A program made the position numbers and the translations under genes. From assembly GCA_037576195.1 (NCBI GenBank), contig JAQZDE010000068.1:124001-188000 (forward strand): 64,000 bases of DNA. The letters are read 5' to 3'. Positions 48,186 to 60,706 of this stretch are shown here, one piece after another; position 1 is the stretch's first letter, and every line of letters begins with the position of its first letter. The notes beneath the pieces were generated by a model. That model was not told where the DNA came from and did no database searches. It was given only the letters and a program-made list of their open reading frames with translations. This DNA is from Phytoseiulus persimilis. Its lineage: Eukaryota; Arthropoda; Arachnida; Mesostigmata; Phytoseiidae.

Positions 48186-51100
48186 GAGTCCATTAGAGAG
48201 ATTTCAGCTCTTGAGGCGGGGAGAACCACATTTTGAGAGGAAGGAATCCAGTTGTTCATCAAGTGATCAAACGCAAACCACGAGCAATTTTCATCTGCGT
48301 TAACTTGCGCGAGCTGTCTTCGGTTTTCTGAAGATCTTGTTGGAATTCCATTCCAGGTCATCCGAGTTACCACTCACGGCGCTTCAGGCGCATTCCTCTC
48401 GTTGAACCACCAGAATGGTGGAGGGGGCGGGTGGGCATCAAATCGTGGGTCCGCCCCGGGCATCATGGAGCCTCGCTACGCACCTGGACAGGAGCTTCAC
48501 GGAATTCCTGCTTTAGAGGGTTTCGGTTGATGTCCAGGGAAAAAATGTTGCGGCTGTCAACGATTCCCTGCTTAAGCGGCCAGAGTTAGCCAGAATCGGC
48601 TGCCCATCTTCGCTGTATAGTCAGGAGTCACATGTATACACGGGTAAATGCTGTTCAGTCCGACCATGCTCATCGGTAGATCTCGGAAGTTTAGGGAGAA
48701 TGAGGCATTATCGGCGCCCGAGCCAAAATAGAATTTTGGTTAAATCTGGGCGTTTCAGGTTAAACCTAGGTCTGGATGGGATGGACCGGCCCATGCTGGA
48801 GATGAGGTCGTATGGGCTTCCCCGTGGGAGGTGGAATCATCGCGGGGGACACCGCCACGTTCTCAAACTCATCCCTCGGCGTCACTGGTCAGCAGAAAGT
48901 CGAGGAAATCTCGCCGGAAGGTCATAAGTCAGCGGATGTCGGCCCCCTCTGGAGAAATGTCGAAAAAGACGGCCAGGGGGGAAATCATAAGAAGTGGTCA
49001 TTGTCATACAGCCTAAACGCCCTACGTGGGCGGGAATGAATACTCTGCTCTCCAAATAAAAGGGTAAACCTTACTAGAATCTAGGCGTTCTAGGTGAACT
49101 CTATGACAAGCCTTGGCGATCAAGAAGAGGCCAAATACGGGTCGACTCTGTGTAGACGAGCTTGAAATGTTCTAGTTTGCGGGGCAATTGATGAATCGTT
49201 TTATATAACGTGTCTCTGAATCACGCTCAGTCTGATTCCTTGTCAAGCACGGCCGATGAATTTTGAGGGAAGTTCGGGGAGTTCCGGAAGGGCTTTCCAC
49301 CAGCACATTCTCGAGGATGCAGAGGAACATGGTGAATCAGACGAAAAGACAGCCAGAGGATGGGGAATCTGGAATTTTCAGGTGGAATCCAGGTGAGTTT
49401 AGGCGTTTGGCTGAAATCGAGGCGTTTCAGGCAACCCCTGTGTGTCTTGAGAGCTCAGGCGAAACCTAGATTTTTCCTTTTGGGCGATTCATATGTACCG
49501 CCTCAACTTCCAAGGTCTACGTATCGGTCATATATACTCAGAGGCTTGAGCAGAAAGGGTGCGGGAGTCGAAAAACTTCCCTGGGTTTCGCCTGAGGCAT
49601 CTCTAGACTGGAGAGTAGTTCGACCAGGAAAGCAGTTCTCTACGGTCAAAATACCTCCTGACGTATGCCGCCTCAGGCAGAATCAATAATCGTCAGCATC
49701 GTTCGGCCTGAATATCTGAATCGAGGTCGATTCTGTTGTACAGAAAACATTCATGTTATCAAGTGACGTTCCGCGCCTGACTCGCAGACTTTCATCGTGG
49801 TATAAGTATGGCTTTGCAATGAGATCTATTCCGCCGGGAAGGGTGGGGAAACCTGAATTTCCGGGAAACAAAGCACTCCTACTGCACCCGACCCTGCCAG
49901 ATGTGCTCTCTCCGTCAGTTGAGAATACAAGGGAATCAGCACCTAGCTCCGGAGCCACTCAGAGTCCTATTCGTGGTGATATTCATTGGGGCTCTTAAAC
50001 CTTTCTTAGACTTTTGAGTGCGCGGGTCAGATGCTCCACGGAAACTTTTTTATGAACAGCGTAGCCTTGCGACTTTCCCGAGCTTTTTCATTTTTGAGGA
50101 GCTCACAGTGGCGCAACATGGGCCTGTAGGGCCCGGGGCGGTCAACAGAAATGCCCCCCCCCCCCTCTAACCGAGTCACATGAATGGCAACATCAAATAG
50201 ACTGGTGGCGACGGTCAGAGGGAGGCGGAGCAAATGACGGTGTTTGAAACGCCGAAGTCGTTTCACTATATAACGCCCTCTATACGGCAACTCTCGTTAC
50301 CCCTTTGTCCGAAACACATTTTTTCAATTGGACTAGCTTCGCATAGCTGAGCCGCCCCAACTTGAGGGACAATGACGGAATCTGTCCCCGTCTACTATGG
50401 CCCAAGTTCCTGGTTTTAGCTCATTCATTGCTGAGGAAAGCATCAGAAGCCCTAAGAGTTTTCTAGGGACGCTACACGGGGACGCAAAGAAAGCCGATTC
50501 ATAAATAAGAAGCATATCCCTTCGCAGTGTGGTAACGTCCTAATCGGAGAGGTTCGTGGAACCCAATGACATACTTGTGATGTATCTGACGGCACGTTGC
50601 ATTGGAAACGATGCGATGACACGTAGAGGATTCGTAACTATTTGATCTCAGTGGGGGGCGCAGATGTGCGGCGCAAACAGAGAGGGCGGAGGTGTTCAGC
50701 TCACTATTAGATATCTCGGCTCGTGGAATATTCTATTCACCAAGACTATCGTACCGGACAAGGATCGGGTCCACACCGTTGAAGTTGCCCAACTGGGCTC
50801 GATCCGGGCCAGACAGAAATCTGGAACAGTCGGAAAAGGATCAAGGTCGTGTGGCACGTAGCGGTTCGAATACAATCTTATTCTGCATAATTCAACGCTC
50901 TGTCGATAACTTAGGAGAAAAACACACGACTTGGCGCTACTGATGATTTTGCCATGTTGAAGCGGACAGTAGCAGATTCGACAGGAGAATCACGAACTTG
51001 TCACTCACCAGATTCTTCGTTGTACCACTGCAAACAAGCGTCTTGCATTCCGGAAGTCGCAAATCTCCCCACCTTTCATAACTCGGTTATTGACAGTCAC

Positions 51101-54100
51101 GTGGTAGATTCGTCACACTTGGTGGGTCGACCTACAAGAAATTTGAGCAGCAACCACTTGGATGGGCCTCTCCGAATCGTCTTCAAAATTGAGCTACGGC
51201 CAGCACAAAGGCCCGCGCGGCATGTGTGCGGGGCGGCCGAAGTGAGCGGGTCCCGATTTCGGCCTCGATTCCCGGGGGCCATTGCACGGGTTCCTGTGGA
51301 TGGGGTGTCCAGAAAAATGCAATGCGTGAATGTTCTCCGTTGGCTGTGAGAGACAATGTGTGCTGCGGGATCGGGCTACACAGGGAATATGATGTCCTCT
51401 TGCTGCCGTCTGATGGACATCGAGTCAAGGTCGGGGTACACAGCTCGTAGCGGGCCACACAACCGTTGCCTCCATGTACGGGAGTCTAAGGGCAGGGGGC
51501 CCTATACGTAATTCACAGTGACACGATCGCAGGAAAGTGGTGTTGGGAAGAAGTGAGCCTGATCAATTCTCAGTCCAGGGGAGACTTGAGATATCATCCT
51601 TGAATGCGATGACTCCAAGCTGCCCTTCATTCAGTCATCCTGAGTTTCGTCAATGAAACATCCGCGATGCGTGCGGTCATGCAGTAGGTACGTTCGTGTT
51701 CGTCGCTAACTTCATTTCAGCTGAACTGCGAAAACCGATGTGAGTCATGAGCAGCTTCGTGCTGAGGAGATTTCCTCGAAGACACATTGATGGCAATAAA
51801 CAAAGTCCCAGAGCAGCTATCAGTTCGACGCTGTACTGAATAAAGCTCTCTATCAGAGACGAGAACCGATCGTCCACAATCCCTCCTGTCAAGCAAATCA
51901 TGTGAGCGAAGGCTCGTCAGACTTCCGCCAACTTCCGGAATGAACTCCCCTGTCGACGTCTCCATCTGGCAGCGGACGAATCAGGCTATAGGTCCAAACA
52001 ATCGCTCCATCATTAAGAGCGGATTACTCGTCGATGGTGTGAGATCTCCACGCGGTCATGGGCCTCAGCCGCTTGAGTCATCCGGAGTACACTGCAACAT
52101 GAGGAGACCGCGGCCCCGATGCAACGATCACACCACAAGCTGCCGCCCAGCGTACGCCCAGGCTGAAGAATCGTATTCAAGTCGGAAGTCGCTGCTTGGA
52201 AATCGCTGTGAGTAAGCGGTCTAAGTGCGGAGCTAGTCATCGGTTTCGAGGAACGTAACGATATCGGATGAACATGAACTAGTTTTGAGATGGTTGACAT
52301 TGAAAAAGTTGAGAACAGAGGAGTTCGCCAACCGCCTACCAGAATGAGTCCATTGAGTTCAACCTTCGTGTTTCGGACTCCAAACATCAGGGAAAATAGT
52401 GAGCGAAAATTTAGTTTAAACAAAATTAAGAAAATACCAAATTTTATTCGCTTAAATTTAAGTTACTGTTTCATCATCGTCACCATGGCGTCTCATCTTA
52501 TGGATGAGATGTAATAATAGCAATATGTGTGGTTGTTGTAGCTTTTAAATACAGCTTTCTTTGCTCATTTAGTTTTCATTCTGTCTCACAAGATTTCTTA
52601 TTCGCTTGCCTCTCTTCAGGTCTATTACATATTCGTCATGTTCCCCTCGATGACCATCGTGTCCGAGGTCGTTACTATAGTCATCAGCATTGGTACCATC
52701 AAACATGTTCGGGATCATCTTCGCACAATCTCCATGATTGATGATTAGTCAGAGCGCTCAGAGCGGTACAAGGCTGCGACCTTAACAAATGATATCCCTC
52801 CGTTCGTTTGTCCGGCATCATCGATTATTTTTGTGGCGAGTGTAAATGTTCGATAACTTGTAGTTGTTCCTTTGTTGCAGACAATGATAGAATATTAAGG
52901 CAATGTTGCACAAGTGTACATGTCACTGATTTTGCTGTTTCCTTGTTACGACTCCAGCAGCTCTGAGAGAGAAAGCTTCAATTGCCAGCACCAAAACCCC
53001 ATTCAGCTTCCGTCGTTTTGTAGTTGAAATCGCCGTGGTAGGTAGTTGTGATGGTAGGTCGAGTGCATAGGATATGTCGATGCAGTTTTCTTGACGTCTC
53101 CGTTCCTCCTCGTTCTTAACGTCTCGGTAAAGTAGAGGAACAGCTGACGACGCGTCAGTTGGGATTCAGCCCTTGCAAATCTTAGGTAAACTGTGGGAAA
53201 TACGTAGGTAGGTAGGGTTTGCAGGTAGAATGGATGATTGTTGATTGAGAAGGCGGGCGGGTGGTTGGGTGGGCGGGCAGATGGGTGGTAGGTCAGTTGG
53301 TAGCAAGGAAGACACTTGGGAGTTGACATGAGATCACATCGCCGTGCTACTACTCGCTTAGAATGGAGGCTTCTGGGTTCGGCGAGATCCTTCCTGTGCA
53401 TTTAACAGTCCTGATTCGAGTTTCTTCCGATTCATGACGTCCCGAGTGATGGATCCAACGTAGCTCGGGATGGAGCCGATTTCCGCTCTTCTATTGTCGT
53501 CCAATAATGAGGATTCCGAGAATCGGAAATCGGTTCCACCCTCATCTGATCGGGTTCACGCCAAAACACAGTCGTTGTTCGGTGCAGTTTTTGATTCCTG
53601 AGCCTGAAAAATTCTCAGCCGGATTTCCGAGAAGGCAGTGATGTCACCCGTGGAGATTTTTTATTTTCCTCATCATCCTGTTCGATCCCGTTGTTCGGTG
53701 TGAGACACAGCGACTGATTTGATTCGGTCGTTGTTCTGATTCAACCTTCCCATTATTTCCTACAATAGTTTTCACCGCCGAGAGTTTGTGGCGCAGACGT
53801 CAAAGTGGTCGATTCATCGATTCGTCTGTATATCACACAATATTTGGTAAGCTTGACGGGTTTTGGCACACAGCATAAACTCTTGCTCGTCCCATATCAC
53901 AATATGATACAGTTCACACCACACGCTCAGGTGTGACAACAGCGACGACGACGATGACGGCGACGAGAGGCTTGTGAGCCTGGTGGAGCCACCACGCAGC
54001 GTGGGTCCTGGTTCAGGAGTGTTCCCGAGGCGAGTAATTCCAGATCGGAGTATTGATGTGAGATACGTGGTCTTCCTAAGTACTCAACTTTGGTAGAGAA

Positions 54101-54750
54101 AGGCAAGTGGTTTCGATTCTTCGACTTTGATTCGCGAACTGGGTTGTCAGCGCCGATTGTGGCGGACCGAGCCAAGGCTCCCGCAAAAGACAATACACCA
54201 ATTGATTATCGTTTTTAAGTAGACTGTCCCCTCATTAAGTATGGCCATAACCGATATCGACCGCGTTCGAGTAGTTTCGAGATGAACGAGTGAAGTTCCC
54301 ATCAAGAAGTTGAAGAGTTAGTCTACGGAGCTTGTTGAGAAGTCATTGAGTGCTCGATGAGTGAGAAACTTGTACGACTCACGGACGCTGATCTCCGAAA
54401 TTCACAGTTCATACCGATGCCCCCAGTCTTCGTCGTCGCCGTCAACACGGTCATCGTCGCTTTGCTTTAAGGCAGGCGTTTCTTCTCCACTGGTGTACCT
54501 AATTGCATTTGCTACAAACTATATCTTCGCTCTGTCTGTTCGAGTGTTTGTATGTACGTCTGTCATCGCGTCTCTCGTAGGTCTTGTTGGTTGGTTTGTT
54601 TTCTCGCTTCTTTATATTTACAGCAACATCAACAATATATTACACGGGGAAGAATTAACACGCGAATGGTGCCTGCATGGTTGCTAACTCGCTTGCTTAC
54701 AAGGGCTGACTGCTACACTGAAGTGTGTCAGTTGGAGCCCGCAGTAGTAG
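48186..54750. other. Long gene-free stretch
   Basis: I find no gene. Between about 48720 and 49620 there are several degenerate copies, in both orientations, of a CTAGGCGTTTCAGGT-like segment. A C-run lies at about 50155-50164. Segments near 53200-53300 are GGGTGGKYGGG-rich. Open frames (for example 50954-51349 plus and 52423-52013 minus) have no homology I can name. Confidence 0.45.
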
Positions 54751-57700
54751 TCACGACTCGAGCGAAGCGATCAGGCTGTGGTAGACCACAGAGTCCAGCA
54801 CCGAAACGCTATCTTCCAACCGTCGGAACTGGCTCGCACAGGTGACCGACGATTGTTCTTTAGAGTCCCGAGAGGCGCTCTGACAGTTGAAGCCGTCCGA
54901 ATTATGGAGCATCTGTTCGGCGCTCTCGTCTTCGCTTTCGCTGCTCGACGAAGAGGACGATGACGAGGAAACGCTGGCAGGTTTCGGAACCGACACACGC
55001 ACCACGTCCGAGCTCACACCGAATATTTCCTCATCCGACGATTCTTGACGCGATTCTTCGACTTCTGTATCTCTTCTTCGTTTGCTTGGGGGCTCCATGG
55101 TTTCCAAACAGGTCTCTTCCGCGACAGGCCGCCACGAATTCCGGACGTCATAGAATCTTTGGGAGGATCTCTCGTCGCGGATTTCCTTCTGTAGCTTCTT
55201 CAGGGTGTTATTCACTAATACGGATCGTCGGAGGAATACTTCGGGGTCGTCGATCAACCTCAATTTCGAGATCGAGATCTTCAGCACCTTGCGACGCTCG
55301 TCTTTGCCTGAATGGTTTAGGAGAGAGGTATGTTAGAGCAATTGGGAAAAAGCAAGAAAAGGTCTCACAAAGTTGGACAGAGTACTCTATGTTTAGAGTC
55401 CCATCGAGCAAAAAACTTCAGCAACCGGAGAACAACACTCCGTAACGGGTGAAGAATCCACGGGGATAGAATGGGGAGGAATTCGGAGGCTCACCTCTAA
55501 GTCGGGGATTCCACATGAGTAACGATCGTCGGCGCGTAGGAGGCGAGGGAATGATAATGTCCTCGGGCAACGTTTGCGTGACCTGTTGGTGAGCAACCGG
55601 AGGCGTTTGCATCAACGAAGGAACCAAAGACGGGAACTGGTTTTCTTGAGATTCGGAGAATTCTTGAGTGTCTGACAGCATCCTGTTCCTTTTGCAGTCA
55701 CCAGCTACAGCCGCTGGAAGATCGTCGAGCGGTCGTCGTTTCTTGCTCGTTGGCTGTTGTTGTTGCAACTGTTGTTGCTGTTGTGGTTGTTGATGGTGCT
55801 GGAGCTGCAAATGTTGCAGCTGCATTTGTTGCTGGAGTTGTAACTGTTGTTGTTGTTGTTGCAATTGCAGCTGTTGTTGTGATGGGAGCTGTTCTTGAGG
55901 AGATTGCAGTTGTTGTTGAACGTTCAGAGGAGGCTCCCCGCCTGGAATCAGAGGTTTATCCGTTAGTTTCAGTGTGGGAATCAATCTTCCATAGGGAAAA
56001 ACCTTCGAGAAACTCGTTCTGAAGAAATACATGGCCCTGCCAAACCCAACGCCCACTCCCTCTAACTGCATCCTGCCACCTGCCGTTCGGTCGCGCATAA
56101 GACCCGGCGGAATCGGCTGTCAAGTTCAAAGGAGTTTCCGATTTCCTGACCTCATCAGTTCGAGGCGAGGCTTTGCCCCTAGCCGGGTAGAGAAGAGGTT
56201 TAAACAAGATGGGAGCGGGAAGAAATGCCATGGGGAATACAGAAGAACTCTCTCGATAACGGCGAACTCAATCAGGCTTCGCGGCAAGAGAATCAAGTCG
56301 AGTGGAGTCGATTCCGTCCGAGAGTCCTTACGGTGTTGCCGTTTTCGTACTGGTGATCGTTGTCGTAGTCGACACAGAAACCTCGCAGGTCCTTACAATG
56401 ATTCGCTCTGATGACGCCGATCACACGGTTTGGAAGTGACGGAAAAAGTCCTCGCGCTCACTGCCGAGCGTGACAAGACTTTCGACAGTCACTCCGGATT
56501 GGTGGATGAGCCCACAAGCTCCCCAATAAAGAGGACGGGTAAAGGAGCAGGGGAAACGAGGCAAGCTCGACAAGGGGTTGTCGACAGAGGAACCGGGAGA
56601 GCTGCAGGAAATGCAGGAACAGCAACTGTCCTAGCAAGACTCGGAGATCGCGTCAAAGAGATGATACACCTGCTCCGCGGAGCGCAACCACGCTCGATTT
56701 AGTGTCAAAAATGGAAGTGAGTGCCACGTCGACGTCAGGGTACGTTATGACGAAACAGAACAAGTGGCAAACATGGTTCGATGAAAACTCTCTTCCCGTC
56801 GTGGTTTTCTATTCTTTCTCGCAGTCATGGTTGTTTATTTACCATTCCTCTCCCAGCAGTCAATCAAAACTCGTCACACAGGGGTAACACCGGCACGTCG
56901 TTTTGCGGGATACGCCGTCTGCTGATCAGATTCATCGTTTTTCTCCCATCCCGCCTCTCCCTCTTTTTTGCCCGTACCTCTCGATTCCGGACGCGAGCCG
57001 CGGAAGCCCCACCCGAAAAGAGTTTGCTTTCTGATAGTTATTTTTTTCCCACCTCCTCCACATCTACTACGCGCTGGGTTCCGGACCAGAGTGGACCCAC
57101 CACACCCTCTCGTCGAAGCTTGCATCCGTATTTCTTTCCGTTCCCTCCCATCCTCCGGTCGAGGATGTCAGGCAGCCACGGACGTCTCCGAGTGCGGGGC
57201 AAGCGAGAGCGTTGCACGAGAAAGTTCGTTGGCTCCAAAGCGAAAATACAAATTCGTCTTTTTCCGGCACCAGATTGCTTCGCATCGTTTCTCCACTCTC
57301 TTTTCCAGTCGTCGTCCTCCCATACAGTCCTTCGGCTGCGCTCCCTCAGCTCTGATTCGCCTCCCTTCCACCAAAGCTGCAACACGCCTGTAGGGGCTTC
57401 GGTTGTCTCCCCCGCGCGGGTCTCGCGCCTTCTCGTCGCCTGAAACCCATCGCCACGTTGTTTCAAGACGACGCAACTACGTTCCTCTTTCTTGCTCTCG
57501 AGTCGCAAGGAGAGGCACAACTTTGAGAGAATCGAAGCCGGGCTCGGAGTCGCATTCATCCGAAGCGAACCCTCTCGAAGCCCAAAAGGCGTCCACGGAA
57601 ACTGACCGAGGCTTCCGACTCTCATGCTGAAGTCCTCCGAAAGCGATGAGATTCATTCCATCCGTATGATCACAAGACCTGAGCCGACGACCTCTCGGCG

Positions 57701-60700
57701 TTGAGAGAATCTCGTGTCCTTAAATGGCTCACCACCTTTCTTCGCCCGATCCAATGTAGTATTCTCCCCTCTCTCATCTTGTGACTGGGCGCGTGTGTTC
57801 TGTGGGTAGTGTGTGCGTGCCCGCGTTCGCTACCCTTGAGAAGGACGGCGTCCCTAGAGCGCGTCTCCAGAATTCACATGGCCCATCTGGTGGTTGCGGC
57901 ACTGTGCTCACTTGAACCGGATTCTCACCGGAACCCACTCTGCGCTCTCTGCACACGAAGAGGCCTGCCCGCCTGACTCGCTGTTCGGCAATGATCCAAC
58001 CATGCTCTGCTTCTAACGTAGGTTCGTCGGCCTGCCGGCCGATCAGGCAGCCGGCCGCCGGCGCAAGAACGAGCGAGCGAGCGGGCTAACGAACGGCCGT
58101 GCGGTCGACAGCCAACCCCAGAACAGACGACTGTTGATCTGACGACACATCTACTTGCTAACACGGAGCCAACTCACTCAGCGGGTTCCGTCTTTCCATG
58201 ATTCTCTAGATGATACTCTTAGGCTCAACGGTTCTATGCTCAAATCGTGCATCGGCGACCAACTTCTCGCTTCGAATAGAGCCAGGCGAATTGGGATTCG
58301 AGTTTGGATTCACTTGCAGACGAGTCGACGAGTACCGAGTAGTAGCCACGAGACAAAGTGATATGCTCCGTAGCAAACTCCGCCCACCCTCAGATCTTCG
58401 AATAATTGATTGAGGTAATCGCTGTAGATATGTTGCCTCCTCTCGTATTGCGCAATACATCTGATACATGACCCGTGCACGTTTCCAGCTATTTTTCTCG
58501 CTTCGCGTCACTCCAATACATGATACGTCCTGATTTTATTTTTGATGAAGAGGCGTCTGGGTATTGCTTTCTGAAACTGATGAACTTCTCTCTGGACCAG
58601 TCCTGTCTGCAAGGTCGTATTCAATTTGTTGCTCAGCAATCGTACGTTGTCCATAATGGAGTGCTCCAAGACTGGTTGTGACAACGCACGCAGCCTGCAC
58701 TCTTTCCCCGAACCCGCTACCAAACCCCCCCCCACCCCCTTCAGAAGTTTGCCTGCAACCCCTATCTGTCCGCCGTCCTCTCTTCAAATGGCCTGTTTCT
58801 CCCTCTTCTGACCCCCTAGGCTATGATGATGACGGCGACTACGTTGAGTATCTCCCAACAACAGTGTTAGACGAATTCAGCAGCGAGCAGCAGACCGACT
58901 GCTGGCTTGCTCGATTCGGTGGCTCAGTGGCTGACCGCCGACAGTCATTAAGTACGGTCTTGGCCGCCAGGGCGCGCTACTTTGGCTTTGGCCCGGCAAA
59001 AGTTTTGTCAATCGCGGGAACATATTTGGAACCTTTTGCTGAATACCCACATCGCCACACGAGAAAGTTATAAGCGATCGCGGGCGATAATTTCCACAGA
59101 GTACGCGACGGCTCGGATCGCTTTCTGGCGCATTATTATCGTTCGAGCTTGTTACGAGGTAGGCCGAGTATGATTTTGCGAACCGATTGATCCACAGGCT
59201 ATACCCTATCCACGGATCACACGGAGGAGAAACATCTCCCTGTCACAGAAGCGTACAGAACACATTGTAAGTGTCCAATGTTGGAAGGATGTGAAATGCA
59301 TCACTTCCGTCTTGACTCGAATGGAACAACTAGGCGTCGCGGCATCGTCACGGCTCGCACATATACATGTCTTGTGAGACGCGATTGCGAAACTGCGATT
59401 GCGAAATCGAGTTGCTTCTGCAAAGATTCTAGACGCCGATTTAGGCCAGCCTGGAACGAGTCGAAGCAAATCGATACGCTACTGAGGCCAGCGGACCAGC
59501 GAAAACCGTTGTCATGATCATAGATAGCTCCAAAAAAAACTCTCGCCCGCAATCGGCGGGAAGCCGCGTCTCGTCCTGCGATTCACCCCGAACAACGCGA
59601 ACCGCCGCGTCGCCGGACAAGGGTTACAGCGCCGATCGCTTGAAGCGCAGGATCAAGCGACGTACCCGATCTTGATTCAGTTGATAAGATTCCGGCATGC
59701 GATGGGGAACATCCATGCGGAGGAGCAACTCGCCCAAACGGTTCCAAAGTTATCAGCGCAACGACAAGCACTCGGCCCTTCGGCAGAATGATTTTCGAAT
59801 CGATCCGAATTGTGTAATCTACGTGAAAACAATACGGCGTCAACTTCAATAGCGCTCTTTACCGCAGTGAAATGCAACACGATGATGTAGGCGCAACGAT
59901 TTGCTAACAGAAAATTATTCTGAAACGGTGTCACTCGCACGTAGACCAGACAAACGAGGCCTTGACCAGAGCAGCGCCTCAAGGCCTACAGCCGATGTTG
60001 TCGTTGTCGATGCCGTTGTTGAAGTTGTTGCAGACGTCGGCGGCGGCCGCCGAGTCGTTCTCACTGCCTATTAAACAAGGGGATTCAAACGCATTCTGCT
60101 CGAACAATGATCGCCATTTAATTCGAGCCCAATCACGCACCACCACCTTCGAAATTTATGGCCGGCACTATAAGATATCGCGTCTCAGATAATCATCTCC
60201 GAAACGACAACGATTCCTGCGCGTGCAACACCTCCACTTCGGGCGGCGATTTCCTTTTTCCAAAGCTCACGAATATCCGAGAATATTGTTTCGTCAATGA
60301 GACCAACGCAAACACCCCGAAGCCAACAGCACTCAATCAGCAACGCACGCATATCCGGAAGTTATCCGAAAGTTTCGCCCGGAGCGATCGGAGCGCCATA
60401 TGAACATGGTTCCCTCCTCGGAGTTCAGAATCCGAGCCACGGTTCCAGTTGGAGAAAACTCCACTCGAATAGCACGAACCGTCACCGAAAAACCGGCTCG
60501 CGAACTCCGAGAGCACCGATCAGCTGATCGGAATGCGGCATCAGCAGCAGCGGCGGCAGCTGCTATCACGAACCAGCGGTGTACGCAACTGGGGAGACGG
60601 GCCGGAAAGGTTTCGATTCCATGACCAGTGGTTCGCTCGTGGATGAGTTTGGAGTCGATCTAGTGAACTCACCTTCGTTGTTGGTTTTCACACACATGTC

Positions 60701-60706
60701 AATCAT
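54751..60706 (-). CDS. SERTA-domain transcriptional regulator, taranis-like
   Basis: SERTA proteins (taranis in flies, SERTAD/CDCA4 in vertebrates) are nuclear cofactors that connect chromatin and cell-cycle control. Exon 55307-54751 holds the SERTA domain (KISISKLRLIDDPEVFLRRS then VLVNNTLKKLQKEI), followed by a basic stretch (PPSKRRRD), a Ser run and an acidic SESEDE patch. Exon 55941-55495 is Gln-rich (about residues 15-80) and has a likely nuclear signal with RxL-like motif (SKKRRPLDDL). These two join in phase 1. The upstream exon must end in phase 1; 60706-60673 (MIDMCVKTNNEG, donor GAAG|GTGAGT) fits, making 345 residues and a 4.7 kb intron. The domain assignment is firm; the first exon is inference from phase, donor and position. 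An alternative start inside the frame above 55941 is possible. Confidence 0.75.
55942..60672 (-). other. Proposed long intron 1 of the SERTA gene
   Basis: Apart from the proposed role as intron, I see no gene in it. Long open frames at 56781-57630 on both strands overlap each other, are Arg/Ser/Pro-rich, and look like products of GC-rich sequence. A C-rich run lies near 58720-58740 and a palindromic GC-rich patch (gccggccg units) at about 58028-58066. Confidence 0.45.

Noticed and set aside
55750-56022. Val/Ala-rich plus-strand frame
   Set aside because: It is the antisense of the glutamine-repeat coding exon of the SERTA gene.
56781-57630. Long Arg/Ser/Pro-rich frames on both strands
   Set aside because: They overlap in several frames at once and have biased composition without motifs, as expected from stop-poor GC-rich DNA.
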